Source: Antedon bifida
Taxonomy: Eukaryota; Echinodermata; Crinoidea; Comatulida; Antedonidae
Assembly (NCBI GenBank): GCA_963402885.1
Contig: OY727096.1
Location: 8,937,501 to 9,001,500 of the forward strand
DNA length: 64,000 nucleotides
Direction of reading: 5' to 3'
In this document: positions 55,155-64,000 of the stretch, one piece after another
Position numbering within the stretch: the first letter of the stretch is position 1
Layout of the letters: each line of letters opens with the position of its first letter
Translations under genes and position numbers: made by a program
The notes under the pieces: generated by a model
Told to the model about the DNA's origin: nothing
Seen by the model: only the letters and a program-made list of their open reading frames with translations
The model's database searches: none

Positions 55155-58100
55155 ATCCTCTTTTTTTTCTTTCCCTTCCTATCTTCTTTGTCTTTCCCCT
55201 TCTCATCCTCATCATCAAATCTTTGGATTGGTGTCACATCAATGATAGTGTTTGCTGCTTCAGCCTTTAATAAGTTAAACAAATAGTAATTTCCATCTTT
55301 ATTAAGTTAATAAATCTAGAATAAATTAATACGCCAGAGTATTATAATAGTAATAACCGTGTCCTTCTGTCTTTTCTCATCTTTCTTTTTTTCTTTCTTT
55401 TCCTTCTTCTCCTCATCTTTCTTTTCCTTCTTTTTTTTCTTTATTTCCTTTTTATTCTTGTTCTTTTCTTTTCTCTCCTCTTTTTTGTTCTTTTCTTCAT
55501 CACCTTCTCCTTGTCTTTCTCCACTTCCTCCTCCTCATCAAATCTTTCGATTGGTATCACATTAATGTTTGTGAGAGCACTAGACTATAATATATAGAAA
55601 ATATAAAGTTATTGATAATAGTTAATACTTACCAGGCATGGTAAATGTTTAAAAAAGTTAGGCAGTTGTTAGGCCTAATTATTATTTGTCATACCATTTG
55701 AACAAATTCATCGTAGAACGGTTTAAGCCTGTCCTCAGCTTCACCTGTAGTTGCCAAAGTAAATAGTTTGTCGTAATTATGATCATCAATAAGTGTAGCA
55801 GCAGCAAAGAAGGCGGCAGGTGCAGCTGCAGCGTCTGAAGCAGATGGTATGACCTATAAAACGTATTTGTAACTGATTATTTAATCAAGTTTAATCATTA
55901 ATTTAATTAGTAAATACATAAAACAATGAATGATGTAATGTAATAAAAAATTTAATTAAAATTAAACAATAAATAAAAATCAAATCATGAATGACTTCAC
56001 CACATACTAAAACATCAAACAACTATTCTATCTATGGCCAATCAATTTATTACTTAAATGCAATTCAATATAGAAACTTCTATGTAAGCTTGATTATGAA
56101 AACATAACAATAAAAAACACAACATTCACAAAAATAGATTTGTTAGTAGTTATAAATACAGTATATTATTGCAATAGTTATTAAAGAGAAAAATGTAAAT
56201 TACATTAATTAAAAAATATAAATACACAACAAAACAAGGTTTAGTTTATTACAACAACAATATAATAGTCTAGGACCTGGGTCAGATTTGTATGTATTTA
56301 ATTTAGGAGAGAATATCTCAACTGTTATAGGATAATTTGACCCCAAGGAACAACATGGGATATGTGCCAAATTTGCTATCCGGGGCGAACATGCCCAAAA
56401 CCGGGGTCAAAGGTTAAAAATGTGTGGTTCTTATATCTCGACAACCACTTGTCGTACAGATTTGGTTTTGGTGACAAATTGTTCAGAATATACATATTTA
56501 TATTCGGTCTAACACAACTTTTAGCGAAAAAATGACCGGAAATGCTTTTACTGACCTTTGACCCAAAAATGACCAAAAAACACATTTTTGGGGTAAATTA
56601 TTGTTTAAAATGCAAATGGACAAACTGTATGGTATCAAATGAAAGCATACATAATGTGCTACCCACTGCTACCCAACTTGTATTGAAAATATTTAATTAT
56701 GAAGCTAATTGTGTGGAAAATGTGCATATTTTGATTAATTTTATAGAAAAAATGAATATTTGGTAGCGTAATTGTTATGTTTATTTATATAATATTAAAT
56801 AATTTAAGTGTTTGGAAAAACTATTTGGTATCAAATGAAAGCCCATAAAATGTTCTATCCATTTCTACCCAACTTGTATTAAAAATCTGTATTTATGATG
56901 CTAATTTTGTTAAAAATGTGCATATTTTATTATTTTTTTACAAAAATGAGTATATTAAATAGTGTAAATTTATTTTGGTTTATTTATAATATTAAATAAT
57001 TCAAATGTTCTTTTGGTGTCAAATTGTTCAGAATATACATATTTATATTCAGTCTAACACAACTTTTAGCGAAAAAATAACCGGAAATGCTTCTACTGAC
57101 CTTTGACCCTAAAATGACCAAAAACACATTTTCGGGTTAAATTATTCTTGAAAATGCAAATGGACAAACTGTATGGTATCAAATAAAAGCATACACAATA
57201 TGCTACCCATTGCTATCAAACTTGTATTGAAAAATTTTAATTATGAAGCTAATTGTATGGAAAATGTGCATATTTTGATTACTTTTATAGAAAAAATGAA
57301 TATTTGGTAGCGTAATTGTTATGTTTATTTATATAATATTAAATAATTTAAGTGTTTGGAAAAACTATTTGGTATCAAATGAAAGCCCATAAAATATTCT
57401 ATCCATTGCTACCCAACTTGTATTAAAAATCTGTAATTTATGATGCTAAGTTTGTTAAAAATGTGCATATTTTATAATTTGTTTACAAAAATGAGTATAT
57501 TAAATAGTGGAAATTTATTTTGGTATATTTATAATATTAAATAATTCAAGTGTTTGGAATATCTTCGTAAATTTACCAAGCATTTTGAACCAATTTTTAT
57601 TGTTTTATCACTTTTAGATATTAATTATGTTGTATTTTTTTATATCTAGGCTAAGGGTAGTCTAGATCAAATTATCCTATAACAGTTGAGATATTCTCTC
57701 CTAAATTAAATTCATACAAATCTGACCCAGGTCCTAGACTATATGACATTAATTTTAACTAAAAATATTATTCATATTGGGTGTTACTTTGTCCAATATG
57801 GTACATTTATTGGTGGACATCTTGGATTTGACACCCTTAAACTTTTTTAGAAAAATTGCAACATCTTTTTTTTTTTTACTTTACAACTTAGAGAAAAAAA
57901 ATGACACACAATTACATACACTTGAATTATTTAATATTATAGGCCTAAATAAACCAAAATAAATTTCCACTATTTAATATACTCATTTTTGTAAACAAAT
58001 TATAAAATATGCACATTTTTAACAAACTTAGCATCATAAATTACAGATTTTTAATACAAGTTGGGTAGCAATGGATAGAATATTTTATGGGCTTTCATTT

Positions 58101-59805
58101 GATACCAAATAGTTTTTCCAAACACTTAAATTATTTAATATTATATAAATAAACATAACAATTACGCTACCAAATATTCATTTTTTCTATAAAAGTAATC
58201 AAAATATGCACATTTTCCATACAATTAGCTTCATAATTAAAAATTGTCAATACAAGTTGGGAAGCAATGGGTAGCATATTGTGTATGCTTTCATTTGATA
58301 CCATACAGTTTGTCCATTGCCATTTTAAAGAATAATTTAACCAGAAAATGTGTTTTTGGTCATTTTGGGGTCAAAGGTCATTAGAAGCATTTCCGGTCAT
58401 TTTTTCGCTAAAAGTTGTGTTAGACTGAATATAAATATGTATATTCTGAACAAGTTGACACCAAAAGAACATTTGAATTATTTAATATTATAAATAAACC
58501 AAAATAAATTTACACTATTTAATATACCCATTTTTGTAAAAAAATAATAAAATATGCACATTTTTAACAAAATTAGCATCATAATTACAGATTTTTAATA
58601 CAAGTTGGGTAGCAATGGATAGAATATTTTATGGGCTTTCATTTGATACCAAATAGTTTTTCCAAACACTTAAATTATTTAACAATATATAAATAAACAT
58701 AACAATTATGCTACCAAATATTCATTTTTTCTATAAAAGTAATCAAAATATGCACTTTTTCCATACAATTAGCTTCATAATTAAATATTTTCAATACAAG
58801 TTTGGTAGCAGTGGGTAGCACATTATGTATGCTTTCATTTGATACCATGCAGTTTGTCCATTGGCCTTTTAAAGAATAATTTAACCCAAAAATGTGTTTT
58901 TTGGTCATTTTTGGGTCAAAGGTCAGTAAAAGCATTTCCAGTCATTTTTTTGCTAAAAGTTGTGTTAGAACGAATATAAATATTTATATTCTGAACAATT
59001 TGACACCAAAACCAAATCTGTACGACAAGTGGTTGTCGAGATATAAGAACCACACATTTTTAACCTTTGACCCCGGTTTTGGGCATGTTCGCCCCGGATA
59101 GCAAATTTGGCACATATCCCATGCTGTTCCTTGGGGTCAAATTATCCTATAACAGTTGAGATATTCTCTCCTAAATTAAATGCATACAAATCTGACCCAG
59201 GTCCTAGACTATAAATAGAAACTATACTACAGGATATAGTGAATATTATTCAATGAAAAATATAACATTAAAACATAGGCAAAGTATTATATTTATAAAT
59301 ATTCAAACTAAATTAAATGAATTTCACATTACTAGATATAACATTAACTAAACAACATGAACCATTCAAAGTGCCCAACCAAAAAAATGAATATATTTTA
59401 TGTGGTGTTTAGTCTTGATCTGGTAACATCTAGCCGGCCAATATATAGGCGATCAAAGAGTATTGACAATAACATTTCATTTAAAATATATATTTTTAAA
59501 ACATTCAAAACAGTTCTATATAAATAACAGTATTTGTTGTATGAATCAACAACGCGTATGTTGTGCAAGCTCGCATAGCAACGCACAGAAAATTGTGTTA
59601 AAATAATTCGCATCAAATTTTTACCAGTAATTAGTGTAGTTTTACTGGGCCCCCGTGAGCCGGAGATGGATCAAACTTTTCTTTTAACGACAATTTTCCT
59701 TTAATTATCGAACTTAAATAGTAGTATCTGATTTGGAACAAAATAATTTGACTTTTAACTTACCACGTGGACGACGTTGGTCGAGTCTTTCTTGCAACAG
59801 AGCAT
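54472..59805 (-). CDS. Unrecognised Lys/Glu-rich protein gene with duplicated exon
   Basis: Six exons: 59805-59764 (MLCCKKDSTNVVHV), 55853-55695, 55584-55358, 55264-55019, 54886-54726, 54612-54472. Exon 2 has an Ala-rich start (ASDAAAAPAAFFAAATLIDD) then a conserved-looking DRLKPFYDEFVQM. Exons 3 and 4 are copies: INVIPIERFDEEEE and IIDVTPIQRFDDEDE, each followed by a long Lys/Glu-rich run. Exons 5 and 6 are ordinary sequence (FPKASFFDVLKGKLGFK; ADFDDIFNEEE; VDNFILGVDAAIPRSFS then stop). The start of each duplicated exon reads in one frame, but its end joins the next exon only in the +2 frame, so both copies need a one-base correction in A/G-rich sequence. Possible reasons: homopolymer assembly errors, slippage in a functional gene, or a decaying gene. 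The function is unknown. Confidence 0.55.
56265..59212. mobile_element. Foldback (long inverted repeat) element of ~2.9 kb
   Basis: Outer ends ATAGTCTAGGACCTGGGTCA and its inverse at 59193-59212. The arms 56265-57560 and about 57922-59212 are inverse copies with few differences, around a loop of roughly 360 bases. The left part also ends in its own inverse terminus at 57667-57742, so the structure could be one complete element (56265-57742) next to an inverted, truncated second copy. Each arm holds two tandem units of about 545 bases containing GGTATCAAATGAAAGC blocks. Each unit has a DR1-like motif, TGACCTTTGACCC (56552, 57098, and inverted at 58368, 58913). It lies in intron 1 of the Lys/Glu-rich gene and encodes no transposase that I can see. 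Confidence 0.85.
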
Positions 59806-60810
59806 ATTTTTAGCAGTGCGATACAATAATTTAATCAAGCTTGTTCTTCGTCAAACGCGAAACGTAAATTGTGAAGAAGGAGAATACGCCGCATAACACA
59901 CTACACAGTAAACATACGTAACCTAGTAACCACGCACAATCTTGCGCGCCTTTTTCTTAGCACATGCGCACAAGCTAATTTTTATAAAGCGCGATTACGC
60001 AACTTAAACTATGGTTTGACGAACTCATGACAACCTGAAGTTTGAAACTTATTTTTGTTGAAATGAAATAATTATTAGCCGTTTAAAAAATATATTATAT
60101 CTATCAATATATACAAAAGAAATTGAAAAATGACTAGGCCTATTATTTTCGTTTTAAGATGAAATGACTTGGTGGTTCGAATCCCATGAGCAACTTCTTT
60201 TTACTTTATAGTGAGAGAGATTATTTAGAGGGTTAGGTTTAGTTATAATTATTTAGGAAGTAGTTTGGCTATCTTTCACAACACATGGAGGTTTACTTTT
60301 ACATTTAAACGTAGTAAATGTTTATTATAAGATTCAGTTATATAAGATACTTAACTGTTATATAATCTATTTATATAAAACGAATATAACATACATACCT
60401 ACTAGCCGCTTTCTGTCTACGCCCTCCTAAATAGAGTAAATAGAGAGTGACGTCATTTTTGGTATGCTCTCAAATTTCATGAATAAAATTGTCAATACAC
60501 CTGATTCTATCGACTTTTTAAAGTTAAAACTACGAGCGATCATTATATTTGAAATGGAAATGGAATATTTATTGATCATTTGAATTGATTGATCATTTAA
60601 TTCAAGATCACATTTTTATTATTAGGCCTACCTCCTGCTCTATGGCAGTAATACTGTTGTAACCCCTAATGCACCTGTAAACGATATGCAAATTAGCTTA
60701 TGTAGACAATAACCAATCAGAATACTGTAATCTTACGCTACGTTTTTTTTTGTGAACTTATTTGCACAGACCAGTTTACGTTCATATTGAATTTGGCTAC
60801 CGTTTACAGC
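59806..60810. promoter_or_regulatory. Divergent region between the Lys/Glu-rich gene and the EGF-like gene
   Basis: About 1 kb between start codons facing away from each other. ACATGCGCAC near 59965, beside a GCGC patch (59945-60000), resembles half of an NRF-1 site, common in TATA-less promoters. Next to the EGF-like gene I see no clear TATA box. Confidence 0.4.
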
Positions 60811-61999
60811 ATGGACCGTATACAATGTATCTGCATTTCCCTTGTTCTAGGCCTGATGGTGTCTGGTGTGGAGCCAAGATTGTCAGCTCTTTTTACTTAC
60901 CAATACACGGAACCTCCCATGCCTCCTATGAGGAACTGCCCCTGCAGGTAAAGTACCGTAGCCTACACAATTAGTGTAAGAATTCCTAGAGAGTAGGATA
61001 GAATAGAATTCACAATGTTATCACTATTTTATCACTATATAACTTAATCACCCACCGTTCTAAATTGACTAAACCCGTCATTTCCTAAAGGTCTACATTA
61101 TATAAACGGCGCAGGAGATTCTTTCTTTTATGCCAGGCGTTTCCAGAATGTTTGTCTTTTAACACAAACAAGTTGTAGAACAAAATCATTATACATTTGT
61201 TTTTATCTATAATATTATATCTTTGTATAACACATGTTCATGCCTTGTAATTGTGTGCTTTTTTAAACAGCTCTAACCCGTGTGACAATATGGGAGTGTG
61301 TGTAAATGAACCAACAAATTCGTTTAGATGCGCCTGTCAAGGGAAATGGCATGGTCCTACTTGTGATGACTGTGAACCAGTGGCAACATGTAAGTTACAG
61401 TAGAACACCTACTAAGGGGACACCATCGAGGACCAACAGAGTGTGTCCTTAATAGGGTTAGCCTTATATTGAAACATAACATAAAGCCCTTGTACGTATC
61501 ACGAGAAAGTGTTCCAAAGGGTGGGTTTAAGCCGATACTTAATTCGCCATTTACGTGTTGGGTTTAGAAATGCCTGGTGAGGTCCGAACGTTCCTATTAC
61601 CAAGGCAACAGGACACTGAGCTCGCCTTGCCAAGATTGGAACTCGTAACAGTCCTTTGATCATATATCTGGCTGCGACAAAAACAGTCTACTGTGTAAAT
61701 AACCCAGCGGCGCGTGGTGTTTAGTGAGGTTAAAACAGACCGTGTCGCAGCCACAGATAAACCCTTTGGTCTCCGGAGCTTAGCATCCTGCTATAAATTT
61801 CCTTTCCTGCTATAACCCTATTCTAACTGAGAATATATCCAAATTTATTTTAATAAATGTATTTTTATTTGCAGTGGTCTGTAAAAACAACTGTGCATAC
61901 AAACACAGTGGTGTGTGCAACGACGGTGGTATAGCATCGAAGACGTCACGGTGTCAAGTTGGTACGGACTGTAATAACTGTGGCGCACGGTGTCTGTAA
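60811..61999 (+). CDS. Small secreted protein with EGF-like domain and GTDCxxCG module
   Basis: Exons 60811-60947, 61271-61389 and 61875-61999 agree in phase and give 126 aa. The start MDRIQCICISLVLGLMVSGV is a signal peptide. After a short Pro-rich linker (EPPMPPMRNC) comes one EGF-like domain, NPCDNMGVC...FRCACQGKWHGPTC, with six Cys in EGF spacing; it lacks the Asp/Asn pattern of calcium-binding EGF. Residues about 88-126 form a second Cys-rich module, CKNNCAYKHSGVCNDGG...CQVGTDCNNCGARC. I recall the pattern G-x-C-x-D-G-G...G-T-D-C-x-x-C-G-x-R from other secreted invertebrate proteins, but know no formal name. The frame open through the first splice acceptor-like site at 60850 is a different frame and not used. 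AATAAA is at 62343-62348. Confidence 0.8.
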
Positions 62000-63569
62000 A
62001 TGGATGATCTACGACAATAATGGATTATGTTAGTTGTAACAAAAAACACATGATGATAAAAGTAATCCCATGTAGACAAAAACATGTTAAGGGAGATGTT
62101 TTTGTTGTCACCATTTAAGATACCAACGATAACAAACGAGCCTTGGGCCACGGTTACCGTTTATATTAAATGCGGACTTTATACAACTCCTATGCATTGG
62201 TTTTGATGTAGACCTTTTATTTGAAAATGTCTTAAAAACAGTAGATAAACCAGACTCGACAAATTGAACAGTAGCCAAATTGGTGAAACAGCAGTAAATG
62301 TATATATAATTATAAATAACACATAATTATTCTGAACAAGGAAATAAAAATATTAGTAAACCCACTGTGTTTCTTGATTTATTAAATTGCGTAAAAATAT
62401 AAAAATACAATGTACAATAAATAATTTTGGAAAAGATATCAAAGTTCTGCATGGGAGGAAAGGTTTGATTTAAAGAACTGGTTAATTGTAAATATTTCGT
62501 TTGAACTGCATCATTCAAAGTAGACTCGTGTCTCAATACCAATTTGAATTAGTTCATAAAAACGTTTAAAATACCATGGTAAAGATTGATCCCCCACCCC
62601 TCATATGCAGAGCTGTGAAAAAAATATACAATTAATTTCACGAGGTAAGATATGAAAGGTTATATTAATATAACAAATTATCTTTCTCATGGAACTATTT
62701 ACACCATTGTACGAATATGAAACATTCATTATTTGTTTTATAACACCTACTTTTAACGAGATGCTAGGCTAAAGCATTCGAAAAACAGTGGTTCAATTTT
62801 GGACACCGAGTAGAACAATTACAGATGACGTGCACTACAGGTCCATCAAACATGATTAGTCAATGACCTCTTGCCGCGCATGTTTGCTTAATCCATGTGG
62901 ACGAAAGATGAACGAGCAAAACGAAACTGCTGTACTTGATTGTACATAACATTGCACTCTCGAGAGTGCAACAAGGACATTCATTTTATATCATGTGACC
63001 CGCAATCGTCCAATCAAATGACTTTGGTGTGTTAAAATACTTCATAATGTTCGGGTCCTGCAACTACATTTAGTTAAGCCATAGACTAGAGTGGTTTTTC
63101 CGTGCTTGTTGAGGTCCACATGACAGACTGGCTTTCAATTCTACATCTTTCACCATCCTATCAAACGATCTAAAAGTACATTTAAAGAACGAGAAAAATG
63201 TAACTTGCAGCTACATAACAAAAGGAATAGAGGCTGGCCGTAGTGTTAAAACATATTCTTTTCATGGGATTAGGTACCCTTAATAAGGTTTCAACTGTAT
63301 TGGCATTGTCTATGTCAATTATACTACAGTATATATTGTGTAAGTCTCATATCCCACCCATTACATTCAGACATCATTATTAGACGATCAGGTTTCAAAT
63401 TCTCAACACACTGTACATGGCATGCAATTTATAAAATCAAAACTTTGAAAGATAAAAACTATGGTACAAAACATATCTCAAAATTGTAAAGATTTTGACA
63501 GTAAAGTTTCTTTTCAATCACCATTTATAACATATTGTAGAGTAAATTTTTCCTCTAGACAAAGCAGAT
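62000..63569. other. 3' flank of the EGF-like gene
   Basis: Holds the 3' untranslated region up to the AATAAA at 62343. Beyond it I see no exon, RNA gene or clear transposon end. Confidence 0.45.
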
Positions 63570-63865
63570 CAAATAATAATAATAGTTTATTTCACATATA
63601 AGCAAGCTCTCAATGCGCTGCACATTATTACCCCAGTCATTGTTAGATCAAACACATATGGAAACATGTTCCCATGATAATGAAGCAGCAACCAGTGCAA
63701 ATTTCTGTCTTGATCTAACTGGTACCCATTTTATACACCTGGCTGGGTGGATAGAGGCAAATGTACGTAAAGTGTCTTGCCTAAGGATACAAGCAATGTG
63801 GTGAGAGTTGGATTTGAACCATGATCTCACGATCAGTAATTCAACACACTGCTCCACAAACTTTT
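63570..63865 (-). repeat. tRNA-derived SINE
   Basis: On the minus strand it begins GTGGAGCAGTGTGTTGAATT and has the B-box-like ATGGTTCAAATCCAAC, so the head derives from a tRNA. The body includes the reverse of AAAGTGTCTTGCCTAAGGAT. The tail is the reverse of AAGCTCTCAATGCGCTGCAC, ending in a TTATTATTATT run. The tail block also occurs alone at 24385. Confidence 0.75.
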
Positions 63866-64000
63866 TCTATGATTAACTATCACAGTTATTCCAAAAATTC
63901 AAACAGATATGGTTCCTTAAAATTCAAATACTAACTGATTACTCTTTGATGTTCCACGATCTGCTGATGATGATCTCCTTGCGGCATTCCGCATAATCTG

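Noticed and set aside
54999-55565. Phe/Ser/Leu-rich plus-strand open frames that look like membrane proteins
   Set aside because: They are the antisense reading of the purine-rich coding exons of the minus-strand gene.
56376-59101. Paired open frames MCFLVIFGSK... and MLLLTFDPKM... in both orientations
   Set aside because: They are mirror images in the two arms of the foldback element and have no transposase or other domain.
60762-60974. Plus-strand frame MHRPVYVHIEFGYRL... over the EGF-like gene start
   Set aside because: Another frame in the same place gives a signal peptide and joins the EGF exon in phase, so this one is a shadow.
63800-63865. Possible tRNA gene (B box GGTTCAAATCC)
   Set aside because: No full cloverleaf can be drawn and the sequence continues into a SINE body and tail.

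Overview
The window is nuclear DNA from an animal. It is AT-rich, its genes are split into many small exons with GT-AG introns, and it is dense in short inverted-repeat transposons and SINE-like repeats. The gene set is a VPS50/syndetin orthologue, a peroxisomal thiolase with a PTS2 signal, echinoderm-style secreted C-type lectins, and a secreted EGF-like protein. Together with the frequent octamer TAGGCCTA and GACC-rich dispersed repeats, this suggests a marine invertebrate deuterostome, most likely an echinoderm. That placement is inference; no marker gene fixes the species.

Layout. (1) 1-3008, minus: 5' part of a gene for a single-pass membrane protein with a ZU5 domain, running off the left edge. 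(2) 3009-12393: gene-free DNA with several MITEs and two GACC-repeat copies. (3) 12394-29171, minus: a complete VPS50 (syndetin, EARP complex) gene with 29 coding exons whose phases all agree (947 aa); its introns hold nested DNA transposons, MITEs and SINEs. (4) 29837-35971, minus: a complete ACAA1-type 3-ketoacyl-CoA thiolase gene, 10 coding exons, 462 aa. (5) 36960-42542, plus, divergent from the thiolase: an unrecognised protein with GRG motifs and a basic C-terminal helix like that of PYM/eIF2A; one internal exon pair is duplicated and the second copy carries a MITE inside coding sequence. (6) 44066-50563, plus: two tandem C-type lectin genes sharing a promoter block, separated by a 19-bp tandem array and another GACC-repeat copy. 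(7) 54472-59805, minus: an unrecognised gene with a duplicated Lys/Glu-rich exon (each copy needs a frameshift) and a first intron filled by a foldback element of about 2.9 kb. (8) 60811-61999, plus: a small secreted protein with an EGF-like domain and a second Cys-rich module. (9) 62000-64000: no gene seen; a tRNA-type SINE near the right end.

The genes do not form one pathway. VPS50 (endosomal recycling) and ACAA1 (peroxisomal beta-oxidation) are housekeeping genes. The lectins and the EGF-like protein are secreted, probably with immune or matrix roles. The most unusual content is transposon-driven: a MITE inside an exon, a foldback element carrying four nuclear-receptor-like DR1 motifs, a Harbinger-like element nested inside another TIR element, and a pair of duplicated low-complexity exons that no longer read in one frame. 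Exon models were derived by hand from splice sites, phase and recalled family similarity.
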